DNA of 64,000 nt from Variovorax sp. PBL-H6 (GTDB taxonomy: Bacteria; Pseudomonadota; Gammaproteobacteria; Burkholderiales; Burkholderiaceae_C): positions 2,232,001-2,296,000 of the forward strand of contig NZ_LR594659.1 of assembly GCF_901827155.1 (NCBI RefSeq). Direction: 5' to 3'. Below are positions 27,001-33,373 of the stretch, in pieces. Position 1 is the stretch's first letter; the number at the start of each line of letters is the position of its first letter. Under the pieces are notes generated by a model. The model saw only the letters and a program-made list of their open reading frames with translations. It had not been told where the DNA came from and made no database searches. Made by a program: the position numbers and the translations under genes.

Positions 27001-27343
27001 CGGTGGGGGCGGTGGTGGTGGGGGCGGTGGCTATGCCGCACGAGGTTCGGCACCTCCAAACCTAAGCCCTTCGAATGCAGGTCGGAGTGGCGCCTTCAAT
27101 GAAGCCAAGCGACAGTCGGGCGTCCCAACAAGTCAGCAGCCCAGTCAGGTCCTGCCCAATGTGGATAGGAGTGGCGCCGCTCAGCCAGGACGGATCTACG
27201 AGTACCAGGTTCCTGCTCAAGGTGGAGGGACAACAACGGTGAGAATCCGAGACGACGCCGGTGGCCACAATTTCGGCGTCGGAAATCCGCAGAATCGCGG
27301 TCCTCATTTCAATGGTCCGGAGGGCAATCACTATGACTACTAA
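21026..27343 (+). CDS. giant Rhs/YD-repeat polymorphic toxin with Sec signal and putative HNH/EndoVII-type tip
   Basis: A 2105-residue protein. A Sec signal peptide (residues 1 to about 25) is followed by a transglutaminase-like fold (about 205 to 350; TLMVELLRASGLEANYVRG, then IEHVWVK and WYVFDPSYK). In it the usual catalytic Cys is replaced by the DQAT segment, so it may be structural. A DUF6531-type start of the shell (GDPIDMVQGHFLYNHEDL, about 795) precedes many YD repeats. The Rhs core ends with LGRFLQTDPIGYKDDVNLYA and NRTDPSG (about 1921), the self-cleavage boundary. The variable tip (1922 to 2105) has a poly-Gly linker and GRSGAFNEAKRQSGVPTSQQ, GHNFGVG, GPHFNGPEGNHYDY, resembling HNH/EndoVII nuclease toxins. 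There is no PAAR domain. GGGGAG precedes the ATG. Confidence 0.9.
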   Translation: MSKLARACAVAVAVATSFAGGIAAAQIQGGGARKAAPPAIALGVPVAKATSAISQRSSLSAAAGSGSSLSFASGQPALRYQPVDLPTAKDPVRREAVKDGAKEANVSARGAAATGSTTSTPGTPGEFAPAPGVLRANMPPVTFADAQRILKSRVLPANVNQGVTAASTATKTSKTSTSTSAAKIAGDAAASGPASIAELARSLRNHPDLIYQYVRNNVEYYPTFGIQKGALGAVLDNQATAHDQATLMVELLRASGLEANYVRGIAKLSAAQLAEWWGVNTANACGVLSLLGQAQIPVYEINATTAGSCPGTVAALTDVSIEHVWVKTKINGSWYVFDPSYKPHTFKSGIDLASYAGYNAANYLASAQSGATVAADYVQNINRNNIRFNLEKYAGILAVSLRTSKQTATLDDVLGGKTIVPFYGALRQTSLPYQNTAWGSEELAELPGYMKPTLRVQYQGIDQTYTSDAIYGKRLTLTYNGANQPILKLDGVAVGAPGTAVTPGASTAVTFTVTHNAYVSTWANHSFTQRILGGGTNTFLIANGWGPAGRGPAENYRRVLSDLKASGAADASEPLLGSTLGVIGAQWIAQNTHAGTITERIADTTLLHQHQVGIVGYTGSAYVDLPSNVLAVANLAGNTDKESAAFANWAMHLSILESTAVQQTTGVPAVSTVKLMDLASAAGQRIYNATSANYASAVQPNLVNCGAHLGNFSSYLASGLRLILPARCDIAENSWSGAGYFTVGSGLYLGSVISNGLSGGYATYEQSAGAASATVVQATREQSDLTQAGPQLLGDPIDMVQGHFLYNHEDLNVGVGSFPQSLGFQRLYSSGMRNQNGPLGKGWTHNFNATAAVNSDGFQAMGEDSALDAVGTIVEHKASFDLLMDPARPLAKLVAATLGQRWFGDQLINNTVVVTQGLNAEVFVKLPDGTGMYNPPPGKSGKLTKSTDGTYAYEFLNRAALKFNAAGKAETYTEPSGVQAKFTYSGNDLAQVQNSLGRTLTFTNANGRIAQVSDGTRSVSFGYDANSNLATFTNTLGQGTTFSYTLPGQIRSIYNPSLPATAALTNTYDSLGRVKNQVNARGKSYDYYFAGSRTEEVGPGAVARTSYLDGQGNVIQFSTPAGNWTTNTYDGQSRLIRKQLPEGNATEYAYDDATCTNPTFRCTHNVQSITSIAKPGSGLANRVQRFYYENAFNKVATAIDARGKTTTYTYTAQGLPLAITAPADAAGVAPQTTYAYSAFTPSGFPSFYLPSSQTVKTSASNSVVTATTYNAANKYVPQTSTVDAGTGKLNLTTSFTYDLTGNLTGVDGPRTDVADTIATAYDTERRPTQVTDAMGKQTRVAYDADGRAVKSAAQQGTQWLVSCSRYSETGKVTRAWGPALTAAATTCPGEAAPTPITDIAYDDVDRPFRTTQYLATTDGGNRVTETVYNLDDSVQAVNKAVGTALAQAYATYSYTPNGNVDSVKDAKNNLTVHTYDGFDRLARTYYPLPNMPLYGNANDYEENAYDANGNVTSLRKRNGQTIAQSWDNLNRLTARSYPNTADNVQFGYDLRGLRTSAQFANGSHAISYAWDNAGRLASTTAGGKTLSHQYDAAGNRIRTTWPDAFYTTTSYDAANRPSVIQENGSVSLASYAYDDLGRRTTVTLGNGTTVQRAYDNQGALATLKNFLASPSQEVQYTYTRNQIRELKSVSWTNNLYQWSGTTPGTKSYTSNGLNQYTAAGGAVHAYDANGNLTGDGTWSYGYDLDNRLKTASKTGTAAALAYDAEGRLRQTVIGASTTNLLYDAANLIAEYDTAGTTMQRRYVHGPGTDEPIVWYEGSGTTAKNWFYADHLGSIVATANATGASTGIYSYGPYGEPNTTTGPRFRYTGQQLIGDLGLYYYKARFYSPSLGRFLQTDPIGYKDDVNLYAYVGNNSANRTDPSGLIASQAAALAAGVGGTTSSSMLTGDISWINGGTTAAPDSGGASYQMAWITPMDMLDAKRHSLLEGGGGAGGGGGGGGGGGYAARGSAPPNLSPSNAGRSGAFNEAKRQSGVPTSQQPSQVLPNVDRSGAAQPGRIYEYQVPAQGGGTTTVRIRDDAGGHNFGVGNPQNRGPHFNGPEGNHYDY

Positions 27344-27986
27344 TATCAGGGTGAGCAGGGCGGAAGATCTCTTCACGGAGAACAACGTCATGGATCTGGC
27401 TCAAACCCGCCCGCCATTGATAAACGCTTTGGCGGGCGTGAGTTGGGTTGCTGACGAAGTTCCACCTTATGACGCGTTTCTGGCCGTCTTGAATCATGTG
27501 CTTGCCTTGGTGAAAGAAAAACTTCCCCGCAATGAACTTTGGTTGCTCGCAGGGACGCGGGCTTGGCAGCCAGATACAAGAGTTGTCCGTTACTACAAGC
27601 TTTGGGGTGCATTGCGAGCCAGAGGGCTCAAAGTGCCAAGCAACATTAAATCGAGCGAAGAAGTCATGGTCCAGTCTGAAGGGAAATTGAAGTTCTTCGG
27701 AGCGACAAGACTGTCCGAGTTCGCAGCAGAAGACGTCGCCCAATTTTTGCTAAAGGAGCACTGCGCATATCTTGTTGCTTTGCCCAGCAAACATCTTCTT
27801 TATGCATTGCTTAGGCTTGGCTGGGTTGGCGACATATCGGCTGACTTAAAGATCATCAATCACGTAGCCGAAGCCGATGCATTGCTGCTCAAGAAAATTG
27901 GAGAATTCGATGATCGTGGACGAGGGCTTGTAGCTATCGGCTGTCCGCCTGTTGTCAATGCACTTTTTCAAGAAAGACTGTCGTAG
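27333..27986 (+). CDS. putative immunity protein for the Rhs tip toxin
   Basis: A 217-residue cytoplasmic protein that I do not recognise as a known family. The ATG at 27333 overlaps the Rhs stop by 11 bp and has GGAGGG upstream, a strong ribosome site. The DNA is visibly poorer in GC than the shell gene, as is usual for exchanged toxin-immunity modules. It has no signal peptide or membrane helix and shows mixed helix and strand (ALAGVSWVADEVPPYDAFLA). Position and overlap immediately after a polymorphic toxin tip are the reason for the call. Confidence 0.7.
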   Translation: MTTNIRVSRAEDLFTENNVMDLAQTRPPLINALAGVSWVADEVPPYDAFLAVLNHVLALVKEKLPRNELWLLAGTRAWQPDTRVVRYYKLWGALRARGLKVPSNIKSSEEVMVQSEGKLKFFGATRLSEFAAEDVAQFLLKEHCAYLVALPSKHLLYALLRLGWVGDISADLKIINHVAEADALLLKKIGEFDDRGRGLVAIGCPPVVNALFQERLS

Positions 27987-27987
27987 C

Positions 27988-28083
27988 CGCGCGCTATCGC
28001 GCATCCATCGAAGCCGTGATGGCCGCATTGTGATGATTACAGACAGGGTAAGTGGCCGTGTGATTACAGTCCAGACTAGATGA
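27988..28083 (+). pseudogene. probable remnant of a displaced Rhs toxin tip
   Basis: Between the two immunity-like genes the forward strand reads RSRDGRIVMITDRVSGRVIT then VQTR and a stop at 28081-28083, without a start codon. This Asp-Arg-x-(S/T)-Gly-Arg-Val ending resembles C-terminal ends of small nuclease toxins. The stop lies 11 bp before the next small gene, the arrangement expected for a toxin end followed by its immunity gene. The frame upstream is unsupported, so this would be a scar of an earlier tip. The call rests on pattern only. Confidence 0.35.
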
Positions 28084-28094
28084 GGAGCGACTGA

Positions 28095-28376
28095 ATGGAT
28101 GAATTCTTGGCGCGACAGCTTGCGCTTATTCAGCAGGCAGTAGTTGACTACCGTGGCGGTGTATTCACTTTGAACCAACTTGTCCGCCGAGTTGAGGCGC
28201 TTGGAAACGTTATTGGTGGCGAGTTCTGGGACGAACAGTTGTTCGATATTGTGTTGGACCTCGAGGGAATCAACAGCGAATTGATCGATAAAGGTCGACA
28301 GATGACGGCCACTGAGCAAGAAAGAGTGAAAGATATTTTGAGCCAACTAGAAGCAATAACTGCCGGGCAGTGTTGA
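28095..28376 (+). CDS. small acidic protein, probable orphan immunity protein
   Basis: A 93-residue acidic, mostly helical protein (FLARQLALIQQAVVDYRGG, LNQLVRRVEALGNVIGG, EQERVKDILSQLEAI). GAGGAG stands 7 bases before the ATG. It resembles small proteins I remember next to Rhs and contact-inhibition toxin tips. It follows the fragment at 27988-28083, which may be what is left of its toxin. Its base composition is low in GC like the immunity gene upstream. Retention of such orphan immunity genes is known for Rhs loci; the specificity is unknown. Confidence 0.6.
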   Translation: MDEFLARQLALIQQAVVDYRGGVFTLNQLVRRVEALGNVIGGEFWDEQLFDIVLDLEGINSELIDKGRQMTATEQERVKDILSQLEAITAGQC

Positions 28377-28389
28377 AGTTGCCCCTTTG

Positions 28390-28965
28390 TCAACTGCCCA
28401 ACGTAGGTCGAATATCCAGCAGTTCAAGCAGCAGCCCCGGCTCCGGCGGCCAACCCGCCATCCTGGGAAGGCCATCGGACGCAGCAGCGAGCGGCCACCA
28501 CAGGCTGGACGGCTCCGGCGGCCAAGCTTCGGTAGACCGGAATTCCTCTCCGGCAGCGCACGGCGGCAGGGCGGCAATCGCCGCCTCCAGCGCTTCAGGT
28601 CCTTCCCCTGCCGCGCCGAGCAGCGACGCGAGCCGCGCGGCGCTTTCGCCCGGCGACACCGGCCCAGCCAAGCGCTCGACGAGCGTCAGCGGAAACGCAC
28701 GCCCGACGCGATCGTGCGACGGCACGACGATGCCGCACCAGATCTCGCCCGGCGCCGGCAGCGCCAGGTAGCGCCACGTCGCGAAGCCGCGAAGGCGCTC
28801 TTGCAGCGCAGCCCCTTCCAGCGTCGTGGCGGCCAAGGCCAGCCCCCTTTGCAGCCAGCCGTCCCAATCGCTGCGCCAACGCGCCGGCAGGCCGCGGCCG
28901 ACGAAGTCGCCGCGCGTGGGCAGCTTGCCGTACCAGCACACGCGACGTGAAGGCAGCTTCACCAT
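28390..28965 (-). CDS. tagF: type VI secretion-associated protein TagF
   Basis: A 191-residue protein with the TagF signature VCWYGKLPTRGDFVGRGLP at the N-terminus, followed by W-rich segments (WDGWLQRGLALAATTLEG, WRYLALPAPGEIWCGIV) and the VGRAFPLTLVERL block. TagF is a cytoplasmic repressor of T6SS assembly that works in parallel to kinase/FHA control. It overlaps the end of tssM by 7 bp, so it is the last gene of the caspase-tssL-tssM-tagF operon. It converges with the Rhs/immunity genes. Confidence 0.9.
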   Translation of the reverse strand: MVKLPSRRVCWYGKLPTRGDFVGRGLPARWRSDWDGWLQRGLALAATTLEGAALQERLRGFATWRYLALPAPGEIWCGIVVPSHDRVGRAFPLTLVERLAGPVSPGESAARLASLLGAAGEGPEALEAAIAALPPCAAGEEFRSTEAWPPEPSSLWWPLAAASDGLPRMAGWPPEPGLLLELLDIRPTLGS

Positions 28966-31900
28966 GTGGCTTGCGGGCAGCGAAACCGTGCCAGCTCGCG
29001 GAGGGTCCAGATATCGGCCTCGGGCGCGCCGGCTGCGCTCGCCTCGACCTCGAGGGTGCGTGTATCGACGACCAGGGCCAAGCGCGCCGGCGCACTCCGC
29101 TCACCCTTCCACTCGCTTCGCAACAGCACCCGTACCCAGGCGAACGCGCCTTCATGGACCTCGGCGCCGACGCCGCCGGGACCGGGCGGCAGGATGCGCA
29201 TCAGCACTTTCAGGGTCGAAGCCGGCCCAGGCCAGACCAGCTCCTTGGAGCGCGGCGGCCCGTTCTCGAAGCGCAGCAACTGCCCATCGACATCGACGCT
29301 GAACTGCAGCAGCTCGGCGTCCATGCGCAGCGGCGTGAGGCGCAGCTTGAGCTCGGGCATTGGCGCACCTGCGGGGAAGAACAGCGCACCGATCGCCGCC
29401 GCCCGCTCGAATGCGTCCGGCATCGCTGCATCGCCCGTTGCGCCGCGGGTCTTCCACGGCCGGCTCGACGTATCGACCCGTTCGCTCAACTGGTTGCGCC
29501 GAAACTCGTCGAACAGGCCGCCGGGTCCGAAGAGCCGCGCGAAGTCGGACGGCGCCATGTCGCGCAGCGCGGCGGCGCCGAAGGGAAAGCGCTCGCGCGT
29601 CAACGCGCTGCAGGTCTGCGCGAGCTCGGCGAGCGCGGCGTCGAAGCCCGGCTTGGGCCCGCCACGCGAGCGCATCAAGGTCCCGAGTCCGCCGTAGACC
29701 TTGCGCAGCGCGGCAGGCGCACGAGCGGCTTCGGTGCGCAAGGTGGCGTCGATCTCGGCGTTGGCGGCTTCGTCGCGCCTGGCGGTGACCAGGGCCTGAA
29801 GGCGGTCGAGAGCTTGCGGCCCGGCCCCCGCGGCGTAGTCGCCGAGGCTGGCGAAGCGTGCCCGCAGCGCACCATCGAAGGCGCCCTCGGCTGCGCTGTC
29901 GCCCTGCGGCGTTGCACTGAACTCGTCGGCCAGGCGTGTCAGCAGGCGGCGCAGCGGTGAATCGGGCGCCGTGAGATTTGACGCCTGGCGGGAGGCGCTC
30001 TCGGCATCCGTGGCGGGCGCCAACGCAAGGGCATCGAGCTGGCGCGACCAGGCCGCGATCACGCGCTGGGCGTGCCGCTTGCCGACCTGCGTGGCGATGT
30101 CGTCGCGCCAGGCGCGGTCTTTCTGCAGGCGCCGCACCTCGCCGCCCGCGTCGCCGAGCACCCAGTCGGCCTCGTTCGCGAGTTCGTCCAGCGTGGCATC
30201 GAGCGCGGGCACGAGCTTGCGTCGCCAGTCGGCGGCGCTCGAGTGTTCCGGCATCGGCCCGGCGCTCGACGCCGCGAACACGAGCGCACCCGCCGCGCCG
30301 AGGCGCGTGGGCAGGTCCTGCGGCGGCTCGGTGTCGGCAATGCGCCGCAGCAGGCGCTCGTGCACGCGCTGCGCCAATGGCAATGCCGCGAGCGCGCTGC
30401 GCGCCGCGCGCACCCCGGCCTCGTCGGAGCGCATCGCCTCGGGCAGCCCGCTGCGTTCGAGCAGGGTCCCGACATGGCGCGCCCATTCGGCGCGCTCCCC
30501 CGCGCCGCCCGAGTGCGCCAGCGTCTGCTCGGCCCAAGGCCTCAACTCGCCGCGGACCAGCCGCTCCGGGCTGGCCAGCATCAACGAAGCGCGCAGCGCC
30601 TCGTAGCGCGTCGCGCTGTCCTCGGCTTCGCGCAGGTCGCGTCGCAAGCGCTCGATGAGCAGCGGCGCGAGGCTGCGATCGAGCATCTCTCGGTAGGCCT
30701 GTTCCGCCGAGCGTGCCAGGCGCGGCCCCTGGAACAGCCCGAATCCGAAGCCGGCAGGGGCAACGTTCGGATCGATGCCATCGTTCGCCGCCAGGCGTTC
30801 GAGCAGCGAATAGAGCGGCAGCACCTGCTCGAGGCTGGCCGAGTCCAGAGAGCCGATGCGCTGGGTCAGCTGCTCCACGCGCATGCGCACGCTGTCGACA
30901 TAGTCGAGGTTGCGACGGTAGCTCTGCCACCACAGGGCCGAGGCGGCGAGCAGCGCGGCAGCGGCAAACCCGGCCCCGAACATGGCAGCTCGCCGGCGCC
31001 AACGCATCCGCTGCAGCCGCTGGCCCGCCAGCGGCGCTTCGGCGATCACCAGTTGCTTCAGCAGCGAATTCAGGAAGAAGGACTTGCCACCGGCATCGGG
31101 CCGCACCAGCGGCTTCAGTCGCAGGCCGTGGCTGCGTGCGAGTTCGCCGATGACCCGGTCGATCGGATTGCCCTCCTGCGTACCGCTCGTCAGCGCAATC
31201 GCGCGCAGGCGCTGCGACGGTTCGGCGGCAATGCCGGCGAAGGCCTTGCGCACGAATCGTTCGAGCGGTGAGAGCAGGGCGTCGAACTGTGCCGCGAAGG
31301 CGTAGATGGGGAGGCGTCGCTGCGGCGTGTGCTCCTGCTGCAGCAGCTCGCGGCCCCGCCGGCCCAGGCGCTGGGCCAGATCCGACAGACGCGGTCCGAG
31401 ATCGGCCGGAATGCCGGCCGCATCGGCATCGAACACCAGGCCCCAGAGCTGCTCGCGCTGCGCTGCGTCGAGGTCACCGAAGCTTTCGACGAAGCCGGCG
31501 AGAAGGTCGGCCTTGGTCACCAGCAGGTAGACCGGAAACGCGAGGTCGAGCTCGCGCCGCAATTCGTCCAGGCGCGCCGCGACCGCTGCCGCCTGGCGTG
31601 CGAGTTCCTCGCCGCCGTGCAGCAGGTCGGGCACGCTCACGCTGACGATCACGCCATTGATCGGCTGCACGGGCCGGTGCCGGCGCAGCAGTGCGAGGAA
31701 CTGCTGCCATTCGCGGGCGTCTGCCTCGGTGTCGCTGTCCTGGGTCGTGTAGCGTCCTGCGGTGTCGATGAAGACGGCGTCCTGGCTGAACCACCAGTCG
31801 CATTGACGCGTGCCGCCGGTGCCCGCGAGCGGATCGCGCCCGAGCCGTTCGGCGAGCGGAAAGCGCAGGCCCGAATGCAGCAGCGCCGTGGTCTTGCCGC

Positions 31901-32282
31901 CGCCTGGCGCGCCGATGATCAGGTACCAGGGCATCTGCTGCACCTGCCGCCGGCCTTGCCACCAGCGCTGGCGGCCCTTCGCCTCGATGCCCTGGCGCAG
32001 CATCGCGAGCGCCTGCCGGAAACGCTGGCTCAGCTCGGGCCCGGCATCGCCCGCTTCGAGGCTCTTGAGCAGGCGCTCGTTGCGCCGCTTGGCCAGCAGC
32101 AGGCGCACTGCGCGCGCGCCGAGCAGCACGAGCGCGGCCAGCGCCAGCAAAGCGGCGCGCGCGCGCACCTCATCGAAGGGATGCCAGGTGCCGAAGGCGA
32201 GGAGCGGTGCCGCGAACCACAGCAGGGCGCCTGCGGCGCCGAGGTTCACTGCGCCTTGCGCGAAGCGGATCGACGGCTTCAT
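28959..32282 (-). CDS. tssM: type VI secretion membrane-complex protein TssM (IcmF family)
   Basis: A 1107-residue inner-membrane protein. Two N-terminal helices (about 8 to 30 and 38 to 62) precede a cytoplasmic domain with Walker A IIGAPGGGKTTALLHSG; a third helix (MFGAGFAAAALLAASALWW) leads to a long periplasmic part. Length and layout fit a full TssM (usual 1100 to 1300). The start at 32282 overlaps the tssL stop (ATGA); no family sequence lies upstream of it. TssM spans the envelope and contacts TssJ in the outer membrane and TssL in the inner one. The TssJ-like partner here is a caspase fusion two genes upstream. Confidence 0.93.
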   Translation of the reverse strand: MKPSIRFAQGAVNLGAAGALLWFAAPLLAFGTWHPFDEVRARAALLALAALVLLGARAVRLLLAKRRNERLLKSLEAGDAGPELSQRFRQALAMLRQGIEAKGRQRWWQGRRQVQQMPWYLIIGAPGGGKTTALLHSGLRFPLAERLGRDPLAGTGGTRQCDWWFSQDAVFIDTAGRYTTQDSDTEADAREWQQFLALLRRHRPVQPINGVIVSVSVPDLLHGGEELARQAAAVAARLDELRRELDLAFPVYLLVTKADLLAGFVESFGDLDAAQREQLWGLVFDADAAGIPADLGPRLSDLAQRLGRRGRELLQQEHTPQRRLPIYAFAAQFDALLSPLERFVRKAFAGIAAEPSQRLRAIALTSGTQEGNPIDRVIGELARSHGLRLKPLVRPDAGGKSFFLNSLLKQLVIAEAPLAGQRLQRMRWRRRAAMFGAGFAAAALLAASALWWQSYRRNLDYVDSVRMRVEQLTQRIGSLDSASLEQVLPLYSLLERLAANDGIDPNVAPAGFGFGLFQGPRLARSAEQAYREMLDRSLAPLLIERLRRDLREAEDSATRYEALRASLMLASPERLVRGELRPWAEQTLAHSGGAGERAEWARHVGTLLERSGLPEAMRSDEAGVRAARSALAALPLAQRVHERLLRRIADTEPPQDLPTRLGAAGALVFAASSAGPMPEHSSAADWRRKLVPALDATLDELANEADWVLGDAGGEVRRLQKDRAWRDDIATQVGKRHAQRVIAAWSRQLDALALAPATDAESASRQASNLTAPDSPLRRLLTRLADEFSATPQGDSAAEGAFDGALRARFASLGDYAAGAGPQALDRLQALVTARRDEAANAEIDATLRTEAARAPAALRKVYGGLGTLMRSRGGPKPGFDAALAELAQTCSALTRERFPFGAAALRDMAPSDFARLFGPGGLFDEFRRNQLSERVDTSSRPWKTRGATGDAAMPDAFERAAAIGALFFPAGAPMPELKLRLTPLRMDAELLQFSVDVDGQLLRFENGPPRSKELVWPGPASTLKVLMRILPPGPGGVGAEVHEGAFAWVRVLLRSEWKGERSAPARLALVVDTRTLEVEASAAGAPEADIWTLRELARFRCPQATW

Positions 32283-33373
32283 TCCGGAAACAGCACGATC
32301 TCGACCCGGCGCAGCGGCTGGCTGCCCGAGGCATCGACACGGGCTTCGACGGCCAGCCGCGCATCGCCGAGCTGTGGCCGCAGCGAATCGGCGGCGCCGC
32401 GTGCCCATTCCATTGCCTGGTGCCAGGCCGAGGGCGTGCGCGCCGTCGGGGGATCGCTGCCGTCGGTGTAACCCACCACGACGACCTTGCCGGGCAGCTT
32501 CGCAAGCGCTGCGCCGAGGCGTGCCAGCGGGCCGCTCGCGTCACCCAGCGCATCGGCACCGAGCACGGCCACGCTGCGCAGCGCCTCGTCGCGCACGGAC
32601 AAGCGGCCGGCCGCGATGTCGTCACGCAGCTTCGAGGCCAGCCGCGGCGGCGCCTCCGCCACGGCAGCCGCGGGCGCCGCCGTGGCGCTGGCAGCCGGCA
32701 CGATTTTCTGCAAGGACGCCAACACGCCGTCGACACGCGCTGCAAGCTGCAGCTGGGTTGCGCTGTAGATGCCGAGGGCCAGCACGCCGAGCAGCAGCAC
32801 GGCCGGCAGCGCGACGCGCGGCGCGCGCGGCGGGCTGGCGGCTGCCGCCGCGCATTGCCAGGGCGCCACCAGCGGCGGCGCCGGCGCTACCTGCTGCAGC
32901 GCAAGGTGCACGCGAGAGCGCAGGGTTTCGTGTTCGCGGTCGCCGAGCGCGCTGCGCCCCCGCAGCCCGAGACTCAGGCAGGTGTGGAAGAGCTCGAGCA
33001 GCGCGCGGTGCTCGCGCGGCTTCTCCGCCAGCCGCGCGAGCAGGCGCAGCAGCTTGTCGCCGCCCTGGGCCTCGCCGTGGAAGCAGCGCAGCAGGCCGGC
33101 ACCTTCCGCGCCCCATGGCGCGGCGTCGAACTGCTCGTCGCCCCAGGCGCACAGCACGTAGCTTGCGGCCGCGATGTCTGGCTCGGCGATGCCGGCCGCT
33201 CGCGCACCGGCTTCGAAACGGTTCACCGCCTCTGCCAGCGTGCGGCGCAATGCGGCCGGGTCGGCCGGCGTCGCATCCCGCAGGCCCGCCAACAGCGCGA
33301 CCAGGGGCAGCGCCTGTGCGCGCAGCGCACGCGCGGCGGCCGGCTCGTCGGCGCCCTCCGGCTCCCGGTTCAT
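32279..33373 (-). CDS. tssL: type VI secretion protein TssL (DotU family) with OmpA-like extension
   Basis: A 364-residue protein. The DotU domain covers about residues 15 to 185 (ASYVLCAWGDEQFDAAPWG, LLELFHTCLSLGLRG), a single transmembrane helix follows (LPAVLLLGVLALGIYSATQ), and a periplasmic OmpA-like domain ends it (VVVVGYTDGSDPPTARTPSA). Such extended TssL forms can bind peptidoglycan. Start and stop overlap the neighbouring genes by ATGA on both sides, so expression is tightly coupled with the caspase-TssJ fusion upstream and tssM downstream. A tssK gene, which usually stands between tssJ and tssL, is absent here. Confidence 0.92.
   Translation of the reverse strand: MNREPEGADEPAAARALRAQALPLVALLAGLRDATPADPAALRRTLAEAVNRFEAGARAAGIAEPDIAAASYVLCAWGDEQFDAAPWGAEGAGLLRCFHGEAQGGDKLLRLLARLAEKPREHRALLELFHTCLSLGLRGRSALGDREHETLRSRVHLALQQVAPAPPLVAPWQCAAAAASPPRAPRVALPAVLLLGVLALGIYSATQLQLAARVDGVLASLQKIVPAASATAAPAAAVAEAPPRLASKLRDDIAAGRLSVRDEALRSVAVLGADALGDASGPLARLGAALAKLPGKVVVVGYTDGSDPPTARTPSAWHQAMEWARGAADSLRPQLGDARLAVEARVDASGSQPLRRVEIVLFPE

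Noticed and set aside
21026..27343. A classical PAAR-Rhs T6SS effector
   Set aside because: It has a Sec signal peptide and no PAAR or VgrG-linked region; no VgrG gene is in the window.
27846..28346. A 166-codon reverse frame over the immunity genes
   Set aside because: It is antisense to two forward genes with good ribosome sites and has no recognisable domain.
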